Source: Ooceraea biroi | Taxonomy: Eukaryota; Arthropoda; Insecta; Hymenoptera; Formicidae | NCBI RefSeq assembly: GCF_003672135.1 | Contig: NC_039515.1 | Location: 9,796,001-9,860,000 of the forward strand | Length of the DNA stretch: 64,000 nucleotides | Direction: 5' to 3' | Shown: one piece after another, positions 11,861 to 23,384 of the stretch | How positions within the stretch are numbered: the first letter of the stretch is position 1 | Layout: the number at the start of each line of letters is the position of its first letter | Made by a program: the position numbers and the translations under genes | The notes under the pieces: generated by a model | The model's input: the letters and a program-made list of their open reading frames with translations, nothing else | Told to the model about the DNA's origin: nothing | The model's database searches: none

Positions 11861-13137
11861 TTGGGTTGGCAATAAGTTGGTTCGGTTTTTAAAGTGGAAT
11901 AAAATACAATTTTTTTGATACACAAAATAAATTTTAATCAATTATATTTGACCATTTTTATTGATGACTTCTTGCCATCTTTCCACCAACTTCATTATGC
12001 CGCGTTCGTAAACATCTGAGGCTTATCGGCGAAAAACAATCCAGGTGTCTTTTGACGTTCTCTTCATCCTTGAAGATTTTTCCGTTCAAAGAGTTCTGCA
12101 ACGACCGGAATAAATGATAATCGGAAGGGGCCAGGTCCGGTGAATACGCAGGATGAGGCAAAACATCCCAGCCAAGACTGAGTAATTTGTTCCGAGTTGT
12201 CAATGATGTGTGAGGTCTGGCGTTATTGTGGTGGAAGACAACACCTTTTCGATTTATCAATTCTGGACGTTTTTTGCGGAGTGCTTGGTCCAATTTTGTT
12301 AACTGCGAGCAGTATGTGGTTGAATCAATCGTTTTGCTTGACGGTAACAGCTCGTAGTAAATGACACCTTTGAAATCCCACCATACGGAGAGCATGATCT
12401 TCTTCGGATGCAATCCTGCCTTCGAGGTTGTTTGTGGTGGCTCGCTGCTGTGTCCCATGATCTTTCCGCGTTACATTCTCATAGACGACCCATTTTTCAT
12501 CTCCTGTCACTAACCGCTTCAAAAATGGATCGTTTTCTTGACGTTTCCGCAGCAAATCGCAGATGGATATGCGAGTGGCCAAGTTGGCCTCGGTTAATTC
12601 ATGCGGCACCCACACATTGAGCCGAGAACGTATCCCAGTTGGCGCAAATTGTTTTCTACGCTTGTATGAGATATATTAAGTGCTGTAGCAATCTCTCGCA
12701 CCGATTGGGATGGATTTTTATCGATGATAGCTTTGACATTACTTGAATCAATCTCGATCGGGCGACCGGAGCGAGGCGCATCATTGACGTCGAAATCTCC
12801 AGAACGGAATTTGGCGAACCACTTTTGACATACGCGTTCTGTTAAGGCATCATCTCCATAAACACGGCATATCTTTTTATGAGCCTTTGCAGCTCGTTTG
12901 CTCTTCTTGAAATAATAGAGCAAAATATGACGATAATGCACGTTATTTACTTCCATTTTTACAGCTACGCAGCACACACAATATTGATGTTAGTCAAACC
13001 AAAATTTACAGAAATTATGTGAAACATGTACTTTCAAATGCACTCTGAAGTTGCGCGATAGTGTCGAGAAAAACAAGAGTGAATTGGAAAGAAGTTGCAC
13101 CGAAGCAAAAACCGAACGAACTTATTTGCCAACCTAA
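11861..13137 (-). mobile_element. mariner element 2 (irritans-like), TA-flanked
   Basis: Inverted ends share TT(A/G)GGTTGGCAA..AAGTT.GTTCGG. TA duplications lie at 11859-11860 and 13138-13139. Length is 1277 bases. It is nested inside the MITE at 11636-13498 and so is younger than it. It is a close relative of the element at 57929-59214 in opposite orientation; the transposase copies differ at only a few positions. Confidence 0.9.
11958..12977 (-). pseudogene. mariner transposase, shared frameshift and D-to-N change
   Basis: Reads 12977 down to 11958. The N-terminal HTH region (KSKRAAKAHKKICRVYGDDA, then WFAKFRSGDFDV and SGRP) is intact. The frame then breaks just before the WVPHELTE motif, near 12630. 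The first catalytic Asp is in TGDEKW. The second position reads HHNNARPH where active mariners have HDNARPH, so Asp is replaced by Asn. The third Asp is in YSPDLAPSDYHLF. A second break lies near 12455 and the C-terminus is frame-disrupted near 12020. The first break and the Asn are also in the copy at 57929, so they predate its amplification. Confidence 0.88.
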
Positions 13138-13501
13138 TATATACATGTATTAGTTTCAGCTGCCTGCACTGCTTGCAGAAAGAACCTCGAAAAAGAACTT
13201 TTGTTACTTGTATGTTTATGATTAGTGCAAGATTATAGTAATCGCTTCGTCTACTCGCCTCTGTATTATTCATTTTGTTACGTATGGCCCTATTAATAAG
13301 CACGCTATTCCTATATACAAACTGATACGTTCCTTCATGTTTTCAGTTTGTATACATTGTGTATACAAGTGCATATTGCGCAAATCTTGCGTCAAATAAA
13401 ATGTACAGTATAAAACACAATTTCACGGCAAGCAATTTTCTTGCAGCAAAAAATTGCGTCCAATCTAGCGCAATATATTGCATAGTCTAAAACGGGCTTA
13501 A

Positions 13502-16500
13502 ACCGCGATTTAATCATTCGATAATAAAAGATGAACAATCGTCATTATGTTGAAGAAGCAGCTGGAAGAAAGTTGAATTTGTACAAAAACAATCGATAAA
13601 TGCGACTGTGTGTTGAAAATGGACAACGCAACAAGCAATGGATGGCAAAAAGACGAGAATGCGGGATAAGAGAGAGAGAGAGAGAGATATCGGATATTCG
13701 GAAATTCACGAGATAGTCGCGATACAACGAGGCGCGTCGATTATATGGCTCGTTGAGAACTCAAAATTCACAACCACGAGCGTGACGGCCGTTGCGGCAA
13801 TAATTATGCGGCCGATGGGGGAGATACGTACGATTTGGGATGAGCTGTGCAAATACTGCGTGGGAGATAACAGGCGCGTCGGGATACTCGCCTAAATTAA
13901 CCCTCTATTAATCCGACAACCGGGGATCGCGCGGGACATCGTAAATTATCACCTACGACCCCTCGCTCGTGACGCGTATACGCGCGTGTGACTGGCCGAC
14001 TTCCATTTTTACGCCGTTTAATTGAATCCTATTGTTTGTAGGTCCCGGTAATCTAATCCAATTGCAACGCTTTACATTACGTATCGTTTAACGTTCGTGC
14101 GAATAAATCTTTCTCGCTCTCGGTATAAACGGCATAAATTGAAATATCTTACACTTCCAGGAGAAGGAGATAAGGGTGTTTTATGTTTTGTAAATCCAAA
14201 GGTACTATCGAGATACTATCAAGCATTAATTAAAGTCAGAATAGATAATAAGTAACGTTATATTTTTTACTACACGACTCATTTTATTAGTTACTAAACG
14301 TGAACTGATCGCGAGAACTGGCTCTACTTTCAAGAAGGCACCAAGAGATATCTGAAATTATTACATTTTTACAATACCCAGCGTGTGGCCTCTGGAGAGT
14401 TCCGTCTTATATCAGGTAACGACAGAAATGAAAAATTAATCCATTTATCATACAGACAAGCTGGAGTCAACAGTTATGCAATTATTCTGGCGCGTAAACA
14501 AACTGGATAATAACAAGTACAATCGCCGAGTATGCAGGGTTCCGTTATTATGTGCAATTTCCATTAGTAACAAACGCGCTTACCCCGTGAACCAGTATGT
14601 ACAACATACACTTAACTCATTCGTCATTCGGATTGGCGGTTATTAACACTTGGCGTTTACCGACACGGAACATTTGAGATGTAGGTTAAGCGATTGTACA
14701 ATGTATTTACATAAACTTATAATTAATTTCAATTACCGACGCAGATGTAACCGGCGTCGACTTTCCCCATTATAGATTTCGCAATATTATCTCTTCCATT
14801 ACTTGTACGTAAGACATTCTATCGTACCAAGAAATGAATTATGAAAATTCTGATTAAAAACACACGGAGCTAGTGTGTAATATAAATTTCATCTTTATTA
14901 AAAAATCACGGTTTACGGGTAGTAGTCAACTCTGAACGCTCTTTGACGACCTTTGACGCAGAAGAAGTAATTAAACTCGCCAAATGAAAGCTGTTCTCCT
15001 GAACAAAAATAATCGCGCTTACGTACAGATCTGACAGAATTATACCCGCGTTTCATGTTCGCGACATTCGAGAGCGCAATCGCGCGCAATGAGCAGTGCT
15101 TCCCGAACCCCGAAAAAGGCCCCGGCGCTGAAGAGGGTTTTGGCGTTCCCGGCTCGACATTCCACCGCGGAGGCTCTCCCTTTGTCGTGACTGAAAATAA
15201 TAACACTCACGCGGGGGATCGTATTAGGGGGTGGCTATCTAATTACGGACATACAAATGAGCACGACGGGCCGTCTCGTCCCGAGCGTTCCACTCGCGGC
15301 TGGTAGCGGCTGCGATATAACTTCAGGAGTAGCCTCTCACCTCGCGCCGCCGCCGCCGCCGTTCTAGTGGGGAGGGAGGAACGGGCCCCGTTCGCGTCGG
15401 CGGCAGAGGGGGTCAGGGGGCCCGCTCGTCCGACGAGGTGGCTCGCGCGGCGCGGGGACGCGACAGGGCCCGCTGCCGATCCGGGACCACCCAAGACGAA
15501 ATTCACTATAGTTTCTTCGCCGCGCTTACGATACTCGTTTCAGACTCTCCCTTCTTAGTTTGCTCTCTCGTTCTCTCTTTTCTCTCTTCTCTTGCTCCGC
15601 GCGATACTTTCGTCCGCGCTCTTGCTGTCTCGGTCCCTCGCCCGCCCCTCTGGAACCGCAGTCGCGAAATTGAATACGCAGCACGGTCTCGAATTCGATC
15701 GATCGGTTTATGCCTGACCGCAACGATCGCAGTTTGCAAGTGTACCTTGCGTATCTTGTGAATCATTTCTTGTAGATTCTTATATCGTTTGCTTTCCGCT
15801 TTCCTCCTTGTGGTCTTCGCACATCGATCATCGTTTCTATCGTTCTATCGCTTTTATCGTCAATTTAACAAACAACGGGGATATCCGCGACAATTTACTG
15901 CTTTGTGAAGCATCCACGTCAGCGACCCAATCTAGCTTGACTCGTACCTGTCGAGAATAAACAAACTGCTCAAAATCCAAGCACCGTGACTTGACCTAAA
16001 ACGCTCTCCAGTCGACTTATTTTTGCGCTGGGCAAATGACTGACAATGACTGACCGAAGAAAAATAAGGACGATAGGGCCAATGAGATCTGTCTAGATGA
16101 CGTGATGCAGGATGCTTGTCACAGCATTTAATTATCTCGAACAACGCCTGCCGCGAAGGAAACCAGCCGCATGCAGGTAGCGGGTAGGAGAGGAATACGT
16201 TAGTGTGGAACACGGTTGCACATGGGGGACGACGGCTCAGAAAAAATCCGCGCACAGAAGTAATCGTCGAAATAAATACCCTTCTCAGGTGTGACAGAGG
16301 GAAAGAGAGAGAGAGAGAGAAAGGGAGAGAACCAGGCATACGAAGCGTGTCCGCTAACCCAGGCCGAGCGAGCTGAAATACGATTATGGACGAATCGCGT
16401 GATTAATACGTACGGGCCGGCCGCGAACACAGCCGCGGACGCGCGTGTCACACACGGGCCACGCGCGTGTGTAACTCGATGAAACGAGAATTCTCCTACG

Positions 16501-16540
16501 GTGGGCAGCGCGGTGTTCGCGAGGGAGATATTTCATTCCG
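13502..16540. other. GC-rich intergenic interval with simple repeats
   Basis: Contains a short (AG)n run at about 13670-13687, a CCG trinucleotide run at about 15343-15361 and a longer GA run near 16300-16330. Open frames at 14913-15206 (minus), 15438-15761 (plus) and 15932-16339 (minus) overlap others and lack recognisable motifs. The CG-rich block 15060-15500 could be a promoter-like island, but no exon was identified. Confidence 0.4.
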
Positions 16541-16640
16541 NNNNNNNNNNNNNNNNNNNNNNNNNNNNNNNNNNNNNNNNNNNNNNNNNNNNNNNNNNNN
16601 NNNNNNNNNNNNNNNNNNNNNNNNNNNNNNNNNNNNNNNN
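16541..16640. other. Scaffold gap, 100 N
   Basis: Exactly 100 N. GC-rich DNA ends at the gap and AT-rich repetitive DNA begins after it. Confidence 0.98.
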
Positions 16641-16814
16641 TTTCACTTTTTTCCTGACATAACTTATTATTAGAATTTCCAAACATTTGAGCGTACAAAT
16701 AATATTATACATAAGTAAGAGATCTTCAGTAAATTAAACAATTTTCTGAAGCACGATTTTTGAAAACTTTATATAATTAATCAATAAATTGCTCTATAAT
16801 ATATATATCTAAGA

Positions 16815-17294
16815 AATATCAATGGTAAAAAGCAAAGCAGGATGTGCGTGCTTATACTTTAATCAAAATGCATATAAAATCGCCACAAACGTTTCGGTCT
16901 ACCATTAGACCATCTTCCGTGTGTATAACAATCAATGTAAGATGCAGACAAAAAACGCAGTCAAATTCGCACACAATCCACAGGAGCCATCTTCCAGTCC
17001 GAAAGTACACAGTCTCATATTGATCTTGAGACGCTTATCAATTAATCTAAATAGTTTAATACAATATTTAACTCTATTGCACGTATGAAAACCAAAATAA
17101 ATTCTAATGAAACTAAAAAAGCGCATATTTGACGCTGAATATTAACAAATAAATTGCTCTATAACCTATATATCAAGAAATATCAAGGTAAAGGAGCAAA
17201 GCAGGATGTGCGTGCTTATACTTTAATCAAAATTCATATAAAATCGCCACAAACGCTTCGGTTTACCATTAGAACTCTTTACCTTGATATTTCT

Positions 17295-17362
<68 letters not shown>

Positions 17363-17710
17363 AGCAATTTATTTGTTAATATTCAGCGTCAAACATGCAC
17401 TTGTTTAGTTTCATTAGAATTTTTTCGGTTTTCATACGTGCAATAGAGTTAAATATTGTATTAAACTATTTAGATTAATTGATAAGCGTCTCAAGATCAA
17501 TATGAGACTGTGTACTTCCGACTGGGAGATGGCTCCTGTGGATTGCGTGCGAATTTGACTGCGTTTTTTGTCTGCATCTTACATTGATTGTTATACACAC
17601 GGAAGATGGTCTAATGGTAGACCGAAATGTTTGTGGCGATTTATATGCATTTTGATTAAAGTATAAGCACGCATATTCTGCTTTGCTCTTTATCTTGATA
17701 TTTCTTGATA
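16815..17710. repeat. Inverted and tandem Penelope-type repeat modules
   Basis: A left arm (about 16815-17163) and right arm (about 17356-17710) are reverse complements over roughly 350 bases. Between them, 17164-17290 repeats the start of the left arm in direct orientation, followed by (TA)n at about 17297-17357. Each arm carries a hairpin GGTCTA..TAGACC followed by CGAAA, the same arrangement as the Penelope-associated motif at 53433-53460. The conserved CTGATGA box is degraded to CGGAAGA. Inverted or tandem long terminal repeats are characteristic of Penelope-like elements; no coding part is present here. Confidence 0.6.
17297..17357. repeat. (TA)n microsatellite
   Basis: About 60 bases of nearly pure TA between the repeat modules. 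Its length may be unstable or collapsed in assembly. Confidence 0.85.
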
Positions 17711-18647
17711 TCTATATAATTAACATGTATGTTTGGAAAGAAGATGAATAATTTAATGTTGCCTATAACTTCTACCAAACAATAAATAACGAATGTATAT
17801 TTTACAGCAAATCATTTGTTCTAGATTATTGCGGAAAGAAACGATATCACGAATCCACTGGTGCACGATATCTAAGTTTTTAAAATGAAACAAAAGTTGA
17901 CGACATGACTGGGAGTATGTATAGGTATACAAATTAAAAAACAATATCTCTATTATTATATTAAGAGGATTTTTGATTTTTTTTGGTTCATTTTTAGCAC
18001 GTTCTATTTTTATTATTTGTTTAAGGTTGAAAGAAGCGGCTTATCATGCTGGATCTCTTGATAGCGGCGTACAAAAATAATCAAATGAGTGATTTAGGTA
18101 TCAGAGAAGAAGTTGATACATTTATGGTTGAAGTAAATTCTTTCACGTTTTTCGGAAAATACTATAAGACATTTGGATAAATCGGACAGACAGATTAAAA
18201 CAAATAGAAATTGTTTCAACTATGTTTCATGTTTTTAAATTATCATTTCTCTAGAACACTACAATTCAAAAAAGTTTCGGTAAATATTGACAATAACGGA
18301 AACCGCCCCGATGATCTTGACCTTGACATTATTGTCAGGGTAACCCTTCTGAGTGACCTTCAAAAGGTTTTAGCTGTCGCTCATTGTTTATTAAAAAGTT
18401 ATTAACAAAAGAAGTTTAATAATTTTGCACGAATTTTCAACTGTCCACGCGAAGCAAGGACTTGAGTTTGACATATATTACAAAGATCACCTTCCCGAAT
18501 AACCCGCACTAGGTTTCACCCTTCGCTCGTTGTTTGTTAAAAAGTTATTAACAAAAAAGTTTAATGAATAAAGCATAATTTTACGAACTATATACGTTTA
18601 CGAAAGAGTATATTTGATGGAATTTTAGCTTTAAATCAGAAATAGGT

Positions 18648-18906
18648 GTGGGTTAGGTTATATTTTCCGAAACTGGAGCCCTGGACAACATACACTCGTT
18701 CTCAGCCCGCTTTGCGGGAGGGCGGGGTAGCCCTCCTTCCGCCGGGGCCAGTGTAACAGATTTCACCGTACAGATTTTGTCACCTGGTACACGGCACGGA
18801 TCCTGGCGGGGGGAGAGAAGCGCAGCCCCCCCCCCCGCCCTCCCGCGAAGCGGCTGAAAACGAGCGTATGTATCCGGGGCTCCAGTTTTGGAAAATATAA
18901 CCTAAC
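18648..18906. mobile_element. MITE with GGTTAGGTTATATTTTCC ends and GC-rich core
   Basis: The left end, GGTTAGGTTATATTTTCCGA, is repeated inverted at 18881-18906 (GGAAAATATAACCTAACC). The core has G- and C-runs (18715-18850), including a C13 run near 18818-18832, in contrast to the AT-rich host element. It is nested inside the element at 18278-20397. Confidence 0.6.
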
Positions 18907-19210
18907 CAGTTAGATTAGGTTAAGTTAAAGCAGAGACTACTTTGTATTTAACTGTTTATGCTTTGGTTAAAGTGAAGAATATTTGTACTTAATAAAAGAA
19001 ACTATTTTATATATTAACGATTCACTGCTTTAAATGACTTTCCTTCCTTCGTTCATATGCATATTCGTCGTTTATATCTTTCAATATTCAAAATAATTAC
19101 TATATTTCCGAAATTTCTTTTGTTAATAACTTTTCATAAACAACGATCAACGACTAAAACCTAGTGCAGGTTATTCGGGAAGGTGACCTTTGTAATATAT
19201 GTCAATATCA

Positions 19211-20207
19211 CCCAGATAGCACAATGGATTCCTAACGTATTCCAGAAGTTTTCTTTTTTCGAATTGTAATTCCTTAAGAATACATAGGAGTATACTTTAA
19301 GAATGTATCAGGAAGTTACATGCACCATAATTGGACTTCCTGACAACTTCTTAGAGTATTCATTTCGAAGTACTCCTCATCAACAGATGTATACTTTATG
19401 AATTCAAAAGGAACAGTTTGAGAACAGAGAAAGAACTTAAAAATATGCACTAAAAACAATGATTACGTTTACACATCACTTTTAATTAGGTCTAATAACA
19501 TCCGTACTTCTACAGCCACCTTCTGAAGAATGGAATGGCTGTATTTGGCCAGCTTTAGAACTACGAATGTATTAAACCTGATTAAAAGTGACGTGTAAAT
19601 GTGTTCAACAACATATAATTTTACTAATGTTGTATATAATACTTACGTCTATTTTTTTGCCATCTCGATAATTCATTGAATGGTTTTACTCGACGTTTCA
19701 TTTTTGCAAACTAAAGTTTCAATACAAATAATGTAAAACGTTAGATTAAATAGGTTAGAAGTAGCAGAAATTTGTATAAATATATTAAATTACGTCCAAT
19801 CATATATACTCATAATTTATAACTGTGGATTTGGTTTCTCGTTGCGAATATCTCGTCAATATATGACAAATAATGCACACACGTAAATATAACGTAACAC
19901 TTCACTACGACCCCGCGGATGCCGTATCATTATAATCAGAATTACTTCTATGATTTTCACCTACACGTTTTCAAAATCATGTAATCCTCCATTTAGGATA
20001 TTCCTCACGAATTCTTAGAGTATTCGCGTACTGAATCGTGAAATATTTATTATCATGAATTTATAATGAATACTTATGTATACTTCTAGATGAATTTGAT
20101 TGTGAGCAATTCTTAAAGAATTCTCCAGATATTCATCTCTCTATTTCTGTAGGTACTCTTTAAAATGAATTCATTATGAACTTCTATTCACCTTTGTGCT
20201 ATCTGGG
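19211..20207. mobile_element. CCCAGATAGCACAA-ended non-autonomous element
   Basis: A perfect 14-base inverted repeat, CCCAGATAGCACAA at 19211-19224 and TTGTGCTATCTGGG at 20194-20207, is flanked by the 2-base duplication CA (19209-19210, 20208-20209). Subterminal regions are crowded with AAGAATAC/GAATTCTTA-type short repeats. There is no ORF. The CCCA start, 2-base TSD and subterminal repeats match the 9.1 kb element at 23369-32452 and point to a CMC (CACTA/Mirage/Chapaev)-type transposase. A palindromic MITE is nested inside at about 19469-19606. Confidence 0.75.
19469..19606. repeat. Palindromic MITE
   Basis: TTACACATCACTTTTAATTA at 19469 is complementary to TAATTAAAAGTGACGTGTAA-like sequence near 19580-19605. 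The interior has a smaller hairpin around ACAGCCA/TGGCTGT. It carries no ORF. Confidence 0.55.
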
Positions 20208-20599
20208 CATGTTCTTGCTTCGCGTCGACAGCTTCGACAGCTAAAAATTCGTGCGAAATTATTAAACTTTTTTTGTTAATAACTTTTTAATAAACAACGA
20301 ACGACGGCTAATACCTTTTGAAGGTCACTCAGGAGGGTCTATACTATATGTCACGGTCAAGGTCATCGGGGCGGTCTCCATTATTGTCAATATTTACCCT
20401 CGTACATTAGTGTTTTCATAATATGGAAATTAGAAGAGGACGTAATGTTACGTGAGCAGTTAATAGTTAGTATACACAGAGAGGTATACATTATATATTT
20501 TTTGTATCACAGCAAAAAAATAACACGTGCAAATCAAGAATAGAATAGAAATTAAGTGTTTCATGCAATAATGTAAACTCATGATGACGTTGATCCACA

Positions 20600-21959
20600 A
20601 AAAGTTGTCTTATTATCATAGCAAAACATTTCTAATAAGTAAACCTTACCAAGTGTTATACGCCGATTTTCTTCATCTTGTGGGGTTTGATTCAGGAACC
20701 CAACAGATAATACTTTTTGCAAACAAAATTAGCTCAATATTGTTTAGACCAGTCATACAAGGTATTCAGTTTGAAAGAAGGTATGATAAAATATCATGCA
20801 AACAAGACATTTTAGAAAAACAAGACATTTTAGAAAAAGACTTTTGAAACAAAAGTTGCTTGGTTTCAAAGGATGTGTAAGGCGGTGACCTTTGTTTGGC
20901 CTTGGGAGTCTCTTCCAAGGTCACGATAAGGTCGCTTCAAATCTTTTTCAATAAAATCGTAGCATTTTATAATATAGCAATTAATTTATCTCATAATTTT
21001 GCATTACGATAAGTAAATAAATAAACAAATCTACATAAGTAAATATATCTTTAAATATACGAGGATAAGAAGGAAAATATCCAATAGCGAACTTCCGCAT
21101 CACTCTAGAGATTTCGCTAGCGGTGCGTTAGGTTTTTTTAAAGTAGTTCTTCACCTGGAGTCCTATCTCACCAGTCACTCATGTAATCACTTGTAATTGC
21201 GTTCTCGTAAACATGCGTGTTCAGGTTGAGCTAAAAACGTTATGTTGAACTAAAAACAAGAAAAAAGTTTCACTATTGTTCAAACTTTCAAATCAATATT
21301 TCTGATAGAATTAATGTTTCGAATAGAAATTATATCAAATAAAAAATTATCGTATCCTTATTCTATATAATTATTACGTATATGAATATTTTCAATTAAA
21401 AAGTAATTGCCACGAAAAACAAATTGCACCACCCTAGTAGAAATTTCGTGCAGTTTTTAAGCAGTTATTGAACAGTTATGTTATATCTGTCCAGTAACTA
21501 ACGAATAAAATTGTTGGGATCCCGATCAAGATGTAACGCTTTTCCTGCAGTTACTGGGCACAAACGATACACAAAATCTGACCTCATTTACTGAACAATA
21601 AGTGGATAAAGAAACTATTTATCCGATTAATACAAGTTTGCTGCTTATAAAATGGGCAGTTGCGGCCTAGTAAAATTCATATTTTGTGCATACTTGCTTA
21701 TTTGTACAAAAGGCGTGGAAAAACTTTGTTTTCTATTCATGTAGATAATAATTAATAAATATTAGACAATATAGATATAATAATAGATAATAATTAATAA
21801 TATAGATATAATAAATATTAGATAATATAGATATAATAATAGATAATAATTAATAAATATTTACTCTGCACACTCTGCACATGCATATTACTTTTTAATT
21901 ATAATAACTGCTTTTATATAAATAAAGTACTATGATTCGCCAGTGGAATATTAAACTAA
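20600..21959. other. AT-rich intron-derived or repeat DNA
   Basis: No gene. 20875-20945 holds a GGTGACCTT..AAGGTCACG inverted pair related to the element at 18278. 21730-21870 is a low-complexity tandem of ATAGATAATAATTAAT units. The ORF at 20581-20847 overlaps CYP4-intron-like sequence and is not supported. Confidence 0.45.
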
Positions 21960-22130
21960 GTAAGAATTTTTGATCGATTATAACTGGCAAGCATTAGACA
22001 AGATGATCAGTCATAATAAGCAGATAGTTGGATTAGATGGTCAGTCTTAATTAATAGAAGAATCATTTTTTCAAATCCGAGTTTTCTGCGTGCCGACAGG
22101 ATTCATCAGTCTTTAAAAACTGCGTTTTAG
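21925..22130. repeat. Fragment of the repeat family also at 29590-29990
   Basis: TCCGAGTTTTCTGCG, a TTAGACAAGATG.TCAGTCATAAT motif and GTACTATGAT.CGCCAGTG are shared with 29600-29990. Here the left end is kept and the right half is cut off, next to the MITE at 22158. Confidence 0.6.
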
Positions 22131-22157
22131 TATAATTGCTTTTATTTTTATAATCTA

Positions 22158-22530
22158 CACTTGGTCGTCGACTTACGACCGACTTCCGTTCTGACTGACA
22201 GGTCGTAAGTCGATCTGGTCGTATGTCGGCCATATAATTATTAACAGTATTTTTTAATATTTTTATCATCTTTATAATTTATTTTTATAATCTTTTAAAT
22301 TTATAATTATATTGCACATAATGTGAAAAATAATACTGTACATACTGTACTGTAAACACAAAAATTCAATCTAAAATGAATGTAAAAAATTTGAGTTTTC
22401 CTTGACTTCTTAGCTGGCGTATCTGTAGATGAAGCCATTTTTCTTTTACTAGACATTTTATGGGTAGTATTTCAGTAGAATTTTAATTAATACACCACAC
22501 GCAACAGATGCTTGAAAGCAACTGAGTGTA

Positions 22531-22583
<53 letters not shown>

Positions 22584-22700
22584 CCTGCGTGTTGTGTTCT
22601 TCGTGTTATCGTGCGCGCAGCTGTCTGATGTATTATTGTTTTTTTGGTCGTAAGTGCGGACCGTCGTAAGTCGCATAGGTCGTAAGTCGACGACTAAGTG
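22158..22700. mobile_element. TA-flanked MITE with CACTTRGTCGTCGACTTACG ends
   Basis: The left end CACTTGGTCGTCGACTTACG and the right end CGTAAGTCGACGACTAAGTG are inverted repeats with one mismatch, between TA dinucleotides at 22156-22157 and 22701-22702. Inside both ends, GTCGTAAGTCG motifs recur several times. A long (AG)n tract sits at about 22537-22580. The TA duplication suggests a Tc1/mariner-type mobiliser. Confidence 0.7.
22537..22580. repeat. (AG)n microsatellite
   Basis: About 44 bases of pure AG. Frames through it give spurious Leu-Ser repeats on the minus strand. Confidence 0.9.
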
Positions 22701-23384
22701 TATAAGATTATGCTATTTTGAGACTCGTATCTGGTGCCTGCTTGTATACTGCGGACTTGTATATTGATATTTTAAATCTTCACAAAAATCCTGAATTCTG
22801 GCCAAAACCAGACAGAGTTTTGCCGGAGCTGGTATAAGATCGTCATCCTTTCGCTTATGTAGCGCTGGTTCACGGAATTGCATAGGTAATTTACGAGATT
22901 ATAATATTTTGAGATCATAATATCTTGTTGCGTACAAAGCAGATTATAATGCGTTTTCTCATAACAGGTCAATAATTCGTCATGATGGAGCTGAAAATTG
23001 TAATTGGTACTTTGCTACAACTTTTACTTGGAGCCCTCACTTGAAAGACGTCCGATGTTTTATCGATATAGTCATTCGCCTTCGACAATCGATGCGCGTA
23101 AAATTCGTCTCAATCGAAGATGTTCAATTAGTATAACGGAATGCGAATTATACGTGAAAACCTGATGATAAGAAATGACGAATTTATTAAACGAGCATTA
23201 TTGTATTACTTCAGTAGTATCACAAGATAGATATTGCACAATATTAGTCGTAACTTATGGTTTACTTACTGATTTAGGAAAATCTTTTTGTTTGCTTTAA
23301 GCTTGTAAGTCAGACATTTCTTCGAGTAGTGCAGAGAGTGCTGTGTCGAGAAGTGTAGCTTAGAGCAGCCCATACAGCAAAGAA

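Larger units (their letters stand above)
11636..13498. mobile_element. TAA-flanked MITE (PIF/Harbinger-like) hosting a nested mariner
   Basis: The left end, AGCCGTTTTAGACTATGCAA, and the right end read inward, AGCCCGTTTTAGACTATGCA, are inverted repeats. Similarity continues for about 60 bases (TTGCGC and GCAATTTTT blocks). TAA lies on both sides (11633-11635 and 13499-13501), a 3-base duplication as in PIF/Harbinger elements. Removing the mariner at 11861-13137 leaves about 585 bases with no ORF. Superfamily assignment rests on the TSD and the G-rich end only. Confidence 0.68.
18278..20397. mobile_element. Non-autonomous element with long inverted ends, multiply nested
   Basis: About 170 bases at 18278-18460 reappear inverted at 20220-20397: TTGACAATAACGGA-type end, CCTTGACATTATTGTCA, then GTTTATTAAAAAGTTATTAA. 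A second inverted pair lies inside (18480-18590 against 19100-19210). There is no ORF. Related sequence is at 36880-37250 and a short piece at 20875-20945. It sits between exon 8-like and exon 10-like blocks of the CYP4 pseudogene. Confidence 0.65.
17809..23130 (+). pseudogene. CYP4 cytochrome P450 pseudogene broken by transposons
   Basis: Three blocks are colinear with exons of the CYP4 gene at 39654-45027. 17820-17905 matches exon 7 (the ERKQYHESTNGRFL region). 18024-18175 matches exon 8, with LMLDLLIAA and an E-E-V-D-T-F-M-V-E helix I start that keeps the frame. 20430-20600 matches the exon 10 end and following intron. 22720-23110 matches exons 11 and 12, with PEFWP, HPFAY and a decayed heme-binding loop (FSAGSRNCIG in the gene has become a frame-broken VALVHGIA-like remnant). 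The N-terminal exons 1-6 are missing. Large insertions at 18278-20397 and 22158-22700 separate the blocks. It is the remnant of a tandem duplicate. Confidence 0.82.

Noticed and set aside
14913..15206. 97-codon minus-strand ORF next to a GC island
   Set aside because: Overlapped by a plus-strand open frame, no motif, and no splice evidence.
16886..16925. Active hammerhead ribozyme in the 16.8-17.7 kb modules
   Set aside because: The stem II hairpin is present but the essential CTGATGA box reads CGGAAGA in both arms, so a working core is not supported.
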